Shown: one piece after another, positions 36,197 through 47,434 of the stretch
Numbering within the stretch: position 1 is the stretch's first letter
Layout: each line of letters opens with the position of its first letter
Assembly: GCF_037975245.1 (NCBI RefSeq)
Contig: NC_092567.1
Coordinates: forward strand, 10,571,376-10,635,375
Direction of reading: 5' to 3'
DNA from: Apostichopus japonicus
Lineage: Eukaryota; Echinodermata; Holothuroidea; Aspidochirotida; Stichopodidae
Length of the DNA stretch: 64,000 nt
Made by a program: the position numbers and the translations under genes
The notes under the pieces: generated by a model
What the model was told of the DNA's origin: nothing
The model's database searches: none
The model's input: only the letters and a program-made list of their open reading frames with translations

Positions 36197-37478
36197 GTGG
36201 TCCAATGCGTGCTGGTTTTGATTATGGCCTTAAGGGGTTTACCTGGCAGTTACATTCATTTACGAAGTGATGATTTAGTGGTCAGTTTAATTGGTCAAGT
36301 ACTCTTTGGACCGGGCAAGACGAACTATGGTACTCTTCTACATTGTCATGAGAGTTCATATGACCCATTGGCTAGGTGGTCCAATGCGTGCTGGTCTTGA
36401 TTAGGGCTTATTTCTTTTTTTCAGGTCACGTTACATTCATTTAAGTTGTGATGATTTAGTGGTCAGTTTAATTGGTCAAACACACTTTGCACCAAGCAAC
36501 ACGCATTATGGTACTCTTCTACATTGTCATTAGAGTTCGTATGACTCAATGGTTTGGTGGTCCAATGCGTGCTGGGTTTGATTTTGGCCTTGAGAGGTTT
36601 ATCAGGCAGTTACATGCATTTACGAAGTGATGATTTAGTGGTCATTTTAATTGGTCAATTACTCTTTGGCTCGGCAAGACGCATTATGGTACTCTTTTAA
36701 ATTGTCATTAGAATGCATGTGATCCATTAGATAGATGGTCCAAGGCGTGCTGGTCTTGATTAGGGCTTATTTCTTTTTTTTCAGGTCACGTTACATTCAT
36801 TTAAATTGTGATGATTTAGTGGTCAGTTTAATTGGTCAAGCACTCTTTGGACCGGGCAACACGCATTATGGTACCCTTTTACAATGTCTGTAAAGTTCAT
36901 ATGACCCATTGGTTTGGTGGTCCAATGCGTGCTGGTTTTGATTTTGGCCTTAAGAGGTTTAGCAGGCAGTTACATTCATTTACGAAGTGATGATTTAGTG
37001 GTCATTTTAATTGGTCAAGCACTCTTTGGCTCGGCAAGACGAATGTTTGGTACTCTTTTAAATTGTCATTAGAATTCATGTGACCCATTAGATAGGTGGT
37101 CCAAGGCGTGCTGGTCTTGATTATGGCTATTTTTTTTTTCAGGTCACGTTACATTCATTTAAGTTGTGATGATTTAGTGGTCAGTTTAATTGGTCAAGCA
37201 CTCTTTGGACCGGGCAAGACGCATTATGGTAATCTGCTATTTTGTCATTTGAGTTCATATGACTCATTGGTTTGGTGGTCTAAGACGTGATGGTTTCGAG
37301 TAGGGCCTTTAGATGTTTTTCAGGTCCCGTTACATTCATTTACAAAGTGTAGATGTAGTGGTCATTTTAATTGGTCAAGCACTCTTTGGACCGGGCAAGA
37401 CGCATAATGGTACTCTTCTACATTGTCATTAGAGTTCGTATGACTCATTAGTTTGGTGGTCCAATGCGTGCTGGTTGT
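36197..37478. repeat. ~180-bp tandem satellite, seven units
   Basis: Units begin GTGGTCCAATGCGTGCTGG at about 36,198, 36,376, 36,558, 36,736, 36,918, 37,099 and 37,278, and a last partial one at 37,458. Two sub-types alternate: one with a (G/A)GGTTTA(G/C)C(A/T)GGCAGTTACATT block, one with a TTTTTTCAGGTCACGTTACATT block. The true period is thus ~360 bp. The two short forward frames inside are repeat translations of the shared ACATTCATTTA...GGTCAAGCACTCTTTGG portion. Confidence 0.95.
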
Positions 37479-37496
37479 GATTGGGAGAGGGAGGGG

Positions 37497-37690
37497 AGGG
37501 GGTGTTAGTTAACATTTAAATAACACACACTGTTTTTGGAGACATGTGAGAGCAAAACACAGTTTGATGATGAAATGTACTGAGATACCAAACAAATATG
37601 TAGCGTGGTTTAGATTTCAATTCTAATTACCAGTACTTTACATACGGAGTAGTGCAACATCCTTACTTAGTTCAATAGTGTAAGCAGCTT
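37497..37690. repeat. Dispersed repeat, partner at 60,927-61,085
   Basis: Shared blocks in order: GTTAGTTAACA, ACACACACTGTTTT, GAGATACCAAAC, GTAGCGTGGTTTAGATT, ACGGAGTAGT and ATAGTGTAAG. Both copies are preceded by a G-rich run, and each follows a repeat array (the 180-bp satellite here, the foldback element there). Confidence 0.8.
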
Positions 37691-38371
37691 ATTTGAGTGA
37701 CGTATTTGAGTGACATCAGCTCTACAGAAACCAATGGTCTGACCCACTGTTTCTAAAGATCAACCAAAATAATACAACTACTGTAATAATATGAAGCTAT
37801 ATACAACAAATACAGTTTGCAGTGAAATCATTTCTTGCAGTCTTCATCAGTTTAATATTGTGCAGTTAAAATAGACCATTCATATACTTATCAGTCAAAA
37901 TACTGTTCCATTGAATCTTTACTTTCCCATTATTGTTGGCATTATCTTGGATATCTCTTGTCACCATGAAAGTTCCTAAAAGTTCATGAAAAACCTAAAT
38001 CATTAAGTGTTCTAATGAACATTCAATTCCATTTTAAAGGATAGATAAAAGATAGATAAGAAGTTTCTTCCACTTCTGGAAAGATACAATGCCTTTTTTT
38101 ATTTATTTTACAGATAATATTGCAGTGTAAAAATTTGTTACTAAATAATTAATAATAAAAGACAATTCTAAATCCAGATAGTAGTGTTATTGCAACAATA
38201 AATCGTTTTATTCAGTATAAAGTATGAGATTTGTGAAATGTAGCTTCCCGCTTTAAAACAAACTTCATAGGTAGTATGCAGTATTTTTCCAGCAAACAAA
38301 TTTACATACTGTACTGTATCAAGCTTGTCAACAATTATATTGTAGTTATTTGATTAAAGAATGTAGATTAC

Positions 38372-40074
38372 TAGTGTTCAAACGATTAACCTAATCGGAA
38401 TCGGAATCGGTACGAAAATTGCATAATCGGAACATAATCGGAATCGGTAAAAATTACGTGGAATACCAGTTATGTCATACCGATTATTCAAAAATATATG
38501 GAAGGTGAAAATATCATTATTCAAAAACATGGAAGTTGAAAATATCAACTGATGTATTAGGTTTGTTCTTTTACTACGAAATACTGAAATAAGACACCCT
38601 CTATACGTCTTTCACAGTGTATACTTTCATCAATTAACGCTGCCAGGGTCGCCGATTTTGCTTCCCTCGTGGTTAGTGACTTCAAATTTCTTGGCACAGT
38701 AAGCATAGCAGCAATACCAATTTCGCGAATTAACGAATGTGCTTGACAGGGTCGGAAATAAGCGGGGCGATGGTCGATTCGCCCTCGCAAGTGCTAAAAA
38801 GCCCTCCTAAAGCACAATTACGAGTGCGAAAAAGAAATATAAGAAAATCGCCCTCGTTATAGCAGGTGTCTGTGTAAAATTAAGTGTGACATGCGTTTGC
38901 TTTAGCTAGGAATTGCAGTTGCAGCGCGAATCGCGCAAACAGTTTTCACATCCCGCATAAATTTGAAGCAGCGCGGGAAGGTCGCGCACAATCACCGGGA
39001 AGTTCCCGTGGCAAATGACGGCCTGCACGAAGCAATTTCAGTACCAGCAAAAATAACCTAAAATCCTCACAAATCTCCGATCACGTAGTAGCCTTATTTC
39101 ACACTAAGTCAACTGCATGTAAATCTAACCTTGCCATCTGTTTATTCGCTCTAGTTGTGTCGCAAATAAAAAATAAAAATATCCACGGAAACTGCAATCT
39201 TCGACCACATGTTAGCCTAACAACCACACTAAGTCAATGGGAAATGTAGCCTAACCATCGGTTTGCAAAAAAAAAAAAATGCGTAGATTACTTTAATAAC
39301 AGCTTTCAATTTGCTGGAAATCGGCATTTGTTTGGGAGGTACTGTAAGTGATATGTCTTATAGAGGGAATGTTATATTTTATATTGGAGTAGTTTCTAGT
39401 TGTTATTATTCTTTACATCAATCTGGTATTACATTTTAGAGTAATTTTAAACAAGTTACGATGGTACAATTTGCTTTTCAGTTTGATTGGCCTAAGCTTA
39501 CATTATCTTATAGAACCTGAATGGAGTTAAATAGGTAACGAATAGGTATGTTTAACTTCAAGTTCGTAACATTTCTGTTTGTTCATAAACGGTATAATAC
39601 TGAAAATAAGTACAAAATAATATCGGAATGAAGGCAATATGTCATTAAAATTTACACTTTGGTAAAGATTGAAGATGGATGGTTTGTCTGAGATACTTTT
39701 TGAGATGGATATTTTGAGTAACTATTCTTAGCCCATTTCAAGCCATTAACAGGTGACATTCACGTCGAGGTGGTTAGGCCATTCGCTTAGCACAGTGCTG
39801 ACTAGGTAGGATGTCATATTTCCGTATTTTGGAAATTAAAAAAAAAAAAAAAAATTCTTTCTTTCCGAGAAACTCCAGAGGTAATTTAATACATACAAAA
39901 TGATACCTTAGAGCCTTAGGGAAAATCACAACAATACTTGTTTCTGTCAAACTTTATTGCCGATTTCGTATATACGGGATATTTTGTCATTTTCAAATAA
40001 TCGGAATCGGTACGATTATGAAAAAAATAATTGGTAATCGGTATTTTCTGTTATGCATAATCGGTTGAACACTA
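38372..40074. mobile_element. ~1.7-kb inverted-repeat element, hAT-like
   Basis: Left end TAGTGTTCAAACGATTA and right end, inverted, TAGTGTTCAACCGATTATGC form the termini. Both ends carry clusters of the sub-terminal motif AATCGGAATCGGTACGA (38,393-38,470 and 39,999-40,050). The interior has no transposase that I can recognise; the reverse frame 38,557-38,790 shows no motif. Target duplication is not evident. The CGATTA-rich ends are typical of a non-autonomous hAT family (from memory). Confidence 0.7.
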
Positions 40075-40211
40075 CCCCACTTCAAGTCATATTTAATCTC
40101 ATAAATGGGGTCTTAATTTCACCTTCTCTATAATATGCGTATACCTCACTTAAGATTTGCTCCTTGTTTCATACTTCTACTTCTTATAAATGATTTTCTT
40201 TTGTGTAATGA

Positions 40212-40315
40212 AATAATCCGGTTCCGGCCGGATTTTATCCGGCCGGATTTCATGTACTATCCGGCAAAATCCGGTTCCGGCCGGATCCAAAAATTTGGAT
40301 CCGGTGCATCCCTAG
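40212..40315. mobile_element. Fragment of a second hAT-like element end
   Basis: Dense TCCGGCCGGAT repeats end in GGATCCGGTGCATCCCTAG, a characteristic hAT terminus. No opposite end is present nearby, so it is truncated. Confidence 0.6.
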
Positions 40316-41464
40316 TTGAGAAGCAAACCTAGTTAAGAAACCCAGCTGGTGATGCCCCAAAACACACATTGACCACATCTTTGTAAATGTTTCTGGGGCA
40401 GTATTTGATATCACTCAGATGACCTGAGATGACCTTTGACCATATTATAAATGAATTACTTTTGTGGCCCATTAACTCATGGCCAACTAAAATCACAATA
40501 ACACAAAAACTGTCAGAGGAGCAGGCTTTGATATGAATTCACATTTTGGCCTCATGTGACCTCATCTGACCTTTGACATCAAAAGTAAGAACTTTTTGCT
40601 AGCATGAGTATCAACCTGTTGATATGCGTCATTACCTCACCAAGTTTGACAAGAAACAATCAAACAGCATGAGCACGGTAGCCTTTCAACAACTGTTGAC
40701 AGACAGATGGACAGACAGACACATTGCTCAACTAGTTGAGCTAACAAAAATCAATTGGAATTTTGAAGAAAAAAATTAATTGAAAAATACATGTATATAT
40801 ATTAAGCTAATGAGACTTCACCATTTTGAGATTCTAGAAATGAATAGTACCATCGATTTGAGCCTTGTAATCTTTCTTGTAGCAATGCAAGTTTTCAAGA
40901 TATGCACCTTTAAAATATGCTATATCTCTCGAATACTCCTTTAAGGCTAAATTGATTATGATGCCATTCCTCAATGCAGAAATTATTCTTTAATGCTAAT
41001 CCATTGTGTCTTTAAAATGCTAGTAACTCAAGCAAAAACATGTTTTTGTAACTTCATATTTAACAACATAGCATTGAGTCATCAATGTCATCGATGTCAT
41101 CTATGAGCTCATTAAATACCATTCGTCCAAGTTGATAAATGTGTCAGTCCATACCAAATCAACAATGGCCTCCACATTGACCCTCTCAGAATCGCCTTAA
41201 ATTGATATAGTGTCTTGCCATATGTCTCCTTGCCACTAAAATTGATAACCAACTTTCAATTAAGTACAAAATATGTCTCCTGTACAGATTTAATGTACTT
41301 TCTTGTTTATTCTCCACATCCAGTGCTGACTACTCTGTTGTACCTCTGCCAACCATACTTGTCTGTTGACACATCGATTACTCCATGATCGGGTGTTTTG
41401 TCATTAGCAGAGATTCATTTCAGTTGTACTTGATTCTTTTCTCTGAATCTCTTAAGGTTGGCAG
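40316..41464. other. Intergenic, old dispersed repeat
   Basis: TGACCTTTGAC motifs (40,432, 40,569) and a GACAGACAGATGGACAGACAGAC run are seen, followed by AACTAGTTGAGCTAAC. This combination is common as a repeat tail in marine invertebrate DNA in my experience. No gene seen. Confidence 0.4.
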
Positions 41465-41830
41465 TCATTTTACTAAGAATTTCAGTGTGAAGAGTATACA
41501 ATCTTCCACTTGCTGTGACTGGTGCAATAGAACATGTGAGAATGGAACCAAACAAACATCATTCTTGATGGGCAAAACGAAGACCCTAAATTTCTGTTCT
41601 GAATTGTGCATGATTTTATCCTTGATGTCATTAAATGAATCAGAATTGTATAAAATTATTCCAACCCACCAGTGGCCATCATAGACACAAGAGAAAAACT
41701 GTCCAAGCCTCAAATCATGAATTTCTTGTGGCATTCCAGCTTCATTTTGCTCAGCTAATATGTTTAATGTGATGTTTCCTGTGTACAAATTGTCATGTAC
41801 CATCAATGCTTGGATTAAACAATGCCCCAC
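41465..41830 (-). pseudogene. C-terminal fragment of a probable transposon-derived protein
   Basis: On the reverse strand the frame encodes LGQFFSCVYDGHWWVGIIL followed by a region with DKIMH and NDVCLVPFSHVLLH. This matches a pattern I know from many predicted invertebrate proteins: ACVYDxxWWxGxV, then KFMHPxGP, then DVCWVPxxxIL near the C terminus, usually in mobile-element-like genes. Here FMHPxGP and the VCWVP tryptophan are degraded. The open frame starts at a GTG, not an ATG, with a stop a few codons upstream, and no N-terminal part is visible. I infer a relic or last exon on the minus strand. Confidence 0.45.
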
Positions 41831-43303
41831 TTCATTGTGTATACATTAGTGATCTTACTTAACTAGTATTTGATAACAACGATTAACAAGATGAGATGTT
41901 GAAGTTATTCCTCTGGTGATTTCTATTTTCCTTTCTGAAAGTATACTAATTGCATGATGTTGCACAGATTGAATGAACGATTCAGTACTGTATCACACAT
42001 GTATATCTATAGAGCTGTTAATGGGTTTTCCTTACATAACTTTAAGCATTGTGGAGCATGGTATCATCAAAATGATAAAACAGCACAATGAGGGACAGGG
42101 ACTATTCACTCGTGGAAGTGGTGGGGAATGGGAACCAAAACGAATGTGTGGGGAGGAGGGGGGGGGTACATACATGCAGACAATTTGAAGCAGAAAATTA
42201 CCATACCAAATAATTCATTATACCTTGAATGCATGTGTTATGCAGTCTCTTTGCAGTAAAAGTCAGTCACATACTGTATGTATACAAATCTGCATAGTGC
42301 ACTATGGTCAGGAAGGGTGTCAGATTGTGGACAGTGTGTAATTTATTTAGTGCCTCCTGTAAAATAACACTGTACTGACCATGTACACATGTACAGTACA
42401 CACTGTACATTTATGCACTGGTTCACATTCATTTTCTATTCTGATATAGGGTTGGGTAGAGAATATGGGTGGGAGGGGGGTGAGTTACATGCATAGAGAC
42501 AATTTGAAGCAGATGTTTCACAAACCAAATAATTCATATACCTTGAATGCATGTGTTATGCAGTCTCTTTGCAGTAAAAGTATGTCACATACTGTATGCA
42601 TATACAAATCTGCATAGTGCACTATGGGAAGGTTTTTTTTTGGGGGGGGGGGGGGGTAGTTATGCTAGTGTACCACCCTCTTAATTGTAAAGCACCTGTA
42701 TGCTAATTCTAAGAAGTTGTTGTCATTTGAATTACTCAAATCGGCTTTTGCAAGCATTTTCATACATATGAAGTGCATGATTTTCGCAATTTTCGAGTTG
42801 TAAATTTGAGTAGATAACATAAAATACACAACTTTTTGACTTGAGTTTTTAAGAAAAGGGTCAATACACTCCTGAAAATGGTATTTTAAGAAAAATTGTA
42901 ATTTACCCGCAGGCCCAAATTGGACCCCCAATTAGGGCCAGAAGTGAGATTTCTTAAGTTTGAGGGCGCTGTTCGTAAAATGTACGACCCGCTTGACTTT
43001 TTCTTGGCACTTTTCCCGTACAACGACCACTGGACAAGGATCGATTAAAACTCAAACATGTCTTTGTGAATATAGAGCACACTCAAAGTAGAGCCAGAAA
43101 GGCCCCTATCTCATTTTCCCACCATTTTAATTACTTGTTACGAAAAATTGAGACAGTAAGTTTTCCTCAAAATTAGCTAAATTCGAAGACTGGTCACATG
43201 TCTTCCACAATATCTGCAATATCAGACATAAAATACTTTACATTCATGCAAAAGATGCCTCCAAACTTGACACAAATTTAGGGCTCTTAAAATGCAATCT
43301 GGA
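41831..43303. other. No gene recognised; short local duplication
   Basis: Contains the pair of duplicated segments at 42,145 and 42,465 and poly-G runs. The remaining open frames are short and featureless. Confidence 0.4.
42145..42635. repeat. ~320-bp tandem duplication
   Basis: The segments 42,145-42,310 and 42,465-42,630 share CAATTTGAAGCAGA, AAATAATTCAT, CCTTGAATGCATGTGTTATG and CAAATCTGCATAGTGCACTA in the same order. Each begins with a G-rich run and is followed by different sequence. Confidence 0.85.
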
Positions 43304-43340
43304 TTTGGTTGCTAGGCGAGGCCGTATCCTAGCAACCAAA
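43304..43340. promoter_or_regulatory. Perfect 13-bp inverted repeat, RFX/X-box-like halves
   Basis: TTTGGTTGCTAGG and CCTAGCAACCAAA are separated by 11 bp. The half-site GTTGCTAGG resembles the GTTGCC/T half of RFX-family binding sites. It lies 0.8 kb upstream of the first recognised NLR exon. A regulatory role is inference only. Confidence 0.3.
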
Positions 43341-44175
43341 AGTTTTTCAAAATTTTTTTGTGCCCAATTTCATTCTTTGAGACATACAGTATGGCAAGAC
43401 ACCATTTCAATTTCTAGCGATTCTGAGCGGGTCGAGGTGGAGGCCTCTGTTGATTTAACATGGATTGACCCATCAATGACCCTTTATAGTGTACATGTAC
43501 ATATGGTATCGGGCATGTTGCTGTTTGGCATTGTGATATGCATTTTCGCATATATGTCAGTCGCAAGTGAACTGATCATAGAATTTCAACTTCTTTATAC
43601 GGCACACAATCAAAGGAATTTTATTATGTGGTTGAAGTTCATTGCTTAACACAGGCAAGGCTATTTACAAGAATTTTCCTATTCAATTGACAGGTGGAGA
43701 AACCTGCATACGGACTCGTAACAACACGATCAATGATTAGATGAAGACATGAAAGGCAAATCGTAAGTCAGTTTCAGTTGATTTACTTTTCTCTTTAGGT
43801 TCAACAAGATGGTAATTCGACATAACATTAACCCTTGTTACCTTCTTTAACTATCTTGTGAGAGATATTCCGGTTGATGGATATAACTGTTTGGAATATT
43901 AAATTATTTGCTCTTAAGTAATTTTAATGATTGTAACACGTAGTATAGAGTAAGGCATCATAGGCGTGTTGGTCTGAAAATTGTCTTGATGTCTCTTTGT
44001 CATGTACTAATCATTGCACCTCCTAGGAATAAAATATTCTTTCCCAACACATTTTAATTAACAACATATTGAACCAAACCATATGCAACATTAAAACAAT
44101 GCAGTATATATCTTGACGGTTAACTGAACGATGTAATTATTTAGATTCCCTATTTTGCTCATATGTTTAAAACAG
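43341..44175. other. Upstream region of the NLR gene
   Basis: The 5' exons of the NLR gene should lie here or further upstream, but I cannot place them. A block 43,702-43,771 with acceptor TTGACAG and donor AAATC|GTAAGT is the best candidate, but all three frames carry stops, so it could only be untranslated leader. A 115-residue forward frame (43,305-43,649) with a hydrophobic segment near its middle has no recognisable family. Confidence 0.3.
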
Positions 44176-44281
44176 ATTCTCGGAAACGATGGGCAGGGGC
44201 TGTACTCACACGACTCCTTTACGCTTCGTAGACTGTCTGAAGTAAATTACGTGATAATGGAGCTGAATCCTGATCTTCAAG
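44176..44281 (+). CDS. NLR-like gene, internal exon upstream of the NACHT exon
   Basis: A pyrimidine-rich tract and AAAACAG acceptor are followed by 106 open bases ending at CAAG|GTAGTT. Read from the acceptor in phase 0 it encodes ILGNDGQGLYSHDSFTLRRL and then SEVNYVIMELNPDLQ, leaving one base. That base completes a GAG codon with the first two bases of the NACHT exon at 44,518, so phases agree. The exon is too short for the usual length-based calling. Its content is not a recognisable domain; in related genes the region before NACHT often carries a death-fold or immunoglobulin-like domain encoded by earlier exons, none of which I can find here. Confidence 0.6.
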
Positions 44282-44517
44282 GTAGTTGCCTTGAACTCTG
44301 ACTTCCATTTGCGTACCTTTATTTCCTTTTGTTAAAAAATGTAACATCCTTCCACTCTGTCGTCTTAATAACACAGAGAATAGTAACAAAATTGTAATAT
44401 CAATAACGTATAAACAATTAAGATTTAGGTGTTCCCATGTGTGTCACTAATTTATTGTTCGTCACATGTAGTCATACGTGGTAACATTTACAATAATTTT
44501 TCTGTTTTTTTGTTTAG

Positions 44518-45995
44518 AGAAGAAACAGTTTCTGATAGAAGGTCTCAAAAGGACATATAAAAGCCAATATGATGCGATTCAACCCCTGCCATATATAAAA
44601 GATAGACTGTATTGTGTTGACAAGGTCTTTGTAGAAGGGGGCGTTGAAGTTTGTCTGGCACCAGAGCTGACGCGAGGCACCGGAGGATCATGGGAGCGTT
44701 TGGAATCTTACAAAAGTATTTATACTGACTTTCGGTTTAAATCCAAAAGACGCATTATACAAGGAGAGCCCGGGTATGGTAAGTCGACGTTAACCCTTCA
44801 GCTGGCCTACGATTGGTGCAATGGCGTATCGGATTCCCCAATGAACAATGTAGAGATACTAATTCTTCTTCGGTTAAGACAACTTGGAAGTGTAAAGTCT
44901 CTCTACAGGGCGATTAAGTCATTTCTTCTCTTCCATGAACCCCGTGTTAGCAAACATGATATTGAAAAGATCATTCACAGTTGCTCGTCCGTCCACATTA
45001 TTTTGGATGGATATGACGAGTATCCTGGCAGGGACAGCAATGATAATGACGATGTACACAGGATTATCAAGATGGAACTGTTTGCAGACTTTGATGTCAG
45101 CTTAACGACAAGATATCTTCCAGAATGTCTTAGAAAAGAAACTAAGGGGGCCAAACTAACAGGGTTCGATGATAAAGCTAGGGACGAGTACATTCGCAAG
45201 GCCGTAGTAGGTAACAACGATGAGGCAGTGGAAGAAATAAAACGATGGCTCTATGAAAACTCCATCCTTGCTGATCTTTGCCAGGTGCCTCTCATATTCG
45301 TGATGTTTGCCCACATGGCTCATGATCAGAGAGACTTCATGAAGTTCAAGTCTGTCACACAGTTCTTCAAATACATGATTAGATGTTTTTACGACCATCT
45401 GAAACAGAAATTTAAAGACAATAGAAGCAAAAAGTTATATCTTCATGAAAAGGAACATCATGAGCTGGACAAAATAGCTTTCGAAGGATTAAACAAGAAA
45501 AACCAACAATTGTCATGGATTAAGACTGGATTTTGTCAAAGAGTCGGGCCAGAATCTTATAACCAGTATATTTCAATTGGCATTTTGGTCGAAGAAGATG
45601 AAGTGAGCGATGATTCTATTACAACTATGGTCCGTTTTTATCATAAACTATTCTGTGAATGGTATGCAGCCCACCACCTTGTCACTCTTCTAAAGAACGC
45701 ACACAATCTCTCCGATATTCTCAGGTTCTTAGATCCATTTGATCTTCAGTACCTGTTTAGATTCGCCTGTGGTCTGGATCCCAATGCTGGAAAGAAACTC
45801 ATCAACCATTTGAAGGGATTACCAGGCGGGGATAATTTTGCCATCCTCTGTATCCTGGAACAAACTGGTGACGTCAACGACATTATGGATTCGGTGAAAG
45901 AGCTCTGCTCGCGTGACGTTAGGATACAGGAATACGACAGCGCTCTTCTTCAAAGATCGACGACACAGTTGCTGGAGATTGCATCTAAAAATAAT
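44518..45995 (+). CDS. NACHT-domain NLR-like receptor, central exon
   Basis: The exon runs from TTTTTGTTTAG acceptor to AATAAT|GTAAGT donor, phase 1 to 0, 1,478 bp with no stop. Open sequence upstream to 44,478 is intron read-through (it starts at GTG). Reading in order: a linker (KRTYKSQYDAIQPLPY), a Walker A motif GEPGYGKST (44,763-44,789), a Walker B-type VHIILDGYDEYP (44,991-45,026) with the acidic residues typical of NACHT, a sensor-like LTTRYLPECL (45,102-45,131), helical domains, and a winged-helix/C-terminal part with FYHKLFCEWYAAHH (~45,637) and DLQYLFRFACGL. NACHT ATPases oligomerise on ligand sensing in innate immunity. The two joined exons give 528 codons. No leucine-rich repeat exon is recognised in the 18 kb downstream, so the gene may be LRR-less, truncated, or have distant exons. 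Best neighbours: echinoderm NLR expansions. Confidence 0.9.
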
Positions 45996-47434
45996 GTAAG
46001 TTAGCTAATAAATAAACAGCCTTTTACATTTTTTTACCTACACCTAAATTAGGAACCGTTTACTTTTTCATAGTAGTTTTGTTTTCCATTGACTGTCATT
46101 GAACACTTATTATTTAAGCCACTTTAAATCATAAAAATTTAGGTTTAAAGAAGATGGATAGTTTTCCTAGAGCTGAATATACAGTGGTGTATTGAGGATA
46201 ATTGCAATGATGTCATAGTATATTTAAACCAATCAGAATAATCTCTGCATTTGCCAAATTGCGCTAAAACTCTTATTATACTGATGATGTATTGATAATA
46301 TTGAACGTATACTTCAACATAAACACATGGAGTGTTAATTTTTGGAATTTCAGATTCTTCCGTTACGAATAAGTAGCAAGTCTTCCAATACTTTAAATAA
46401 AAGTTAAATGCTTCAAATGATTGAATTAAACCTGGAACAACAAGCCATATATGTTGGAGTGCATTGTCATCGAACCATACTAATGTAGTGACAACCCTTG
46501 CAGGGGTTGTAACGTATGGTTATCGAAAACATCGAAACATGGGGCGCACATCCCGGGGGCGATTTTTTTTTCCCAAACAGGTTTGCAATTACGGAGTTTT
46601 CCGCCAATCAGATTGCCCGTGACATCAGCATAAATAATGGGCATCGCTTCGAAGTTCGAAGACATGCACTGAATTACACACTGACACTTAATTAAGTCTT
46701 GTAACGGTCCATCAAACGCCCTAAGTTCCCTAACTTTACTTTTAATGCTTGAATCACACGTTGACCTTACTTATGATACATATGCTACATTCTATTGGGT
46801 TCGTGTTTACGTTATTCAAGATTTGTGAGCCGTTCTACTGCAATCGGAATTTATTTCGTGGAATGGGTAGGCCTACACTAAAATCAACATCACGAGTCTT
46901 GAATGAATATACGCAAACAGTTTAGTGTAGTCAAGGCTTCATAATTGACGCACCCCCGTAATTGACGCACCTTCAATTATTACTAGCAACGATACAGCAG
47001 GCCACCTAAACTTTTTGCAGTCAAGCAGAATTACATTTTTCATGAGTTTGAATCCATTTCAGCTATTTGCTGACCAAATTGTGGTATTTTTTAAGCTTTT
47101 AACACCCTCCCCCCACCCCAAGTTTTGCACGTTTTTGGGGCATTTGGAAATCTTACATCCTAAAAATAACCAACATTACCTCAACATGATAAGACTACTC
47201 TCTGGGACCTGACTTATCTGCGCTTAGAGGCTCAGAGCATAGCAAACAGCATCTAAAGTCAATGGATGTATACTAAGGCCTGGACTACAGTTAGCTAATC
47301 GACGAATGTGTCAATATTAGGGGTATGATAGAACTTGACACGGCAGACATTTTGTGGTCAAATTCTGCTCCATTGTACTGTGCATAAGCACAGAACCTTA
47401 ATATTTTGAGATCATAACATTTCTGAGGAACTAC
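45996..47434. other. 3' of the NLR exon: intron or intergenic, repeat relics
   Basis: No LRR-like exon is visible. Around 46,540-46,680 a block with CATCCCGGGGGCGA and CCCAAACAGGTTTGCAATT is the inverted counterpart of 49,090-49,200, so it is probably a dispersed transposon end. A short palindrome ACAACCCTTGCAGGGGTTGT lies at 46,491-46,510. Confidence 0.4.

Noticed and set aside
40425-40600. TGACCTTTGAC boxes as nuclear-receptor DR1 sites
   Set aside because: The boxes sit in what looks like an old dispersed repeat with no gene nearby; no support for regulatory use.
41385-41684. Forward 99-codon frame
   Set aside because: It is the shadow of the reverse-strand frame that carries a recognisable protein pattern.
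43305-43649. 115-residue forward frame with a hydrophobic segment
   Set aside because: No recognisable domain, no splice context linking it to the NLR exons, and it starts inside a palindrome.
44975-45398. Two reverse frames of 80 codons inside the NACHT exon
   Set aside because: Opposite-strand shadows of a clear coding exon.
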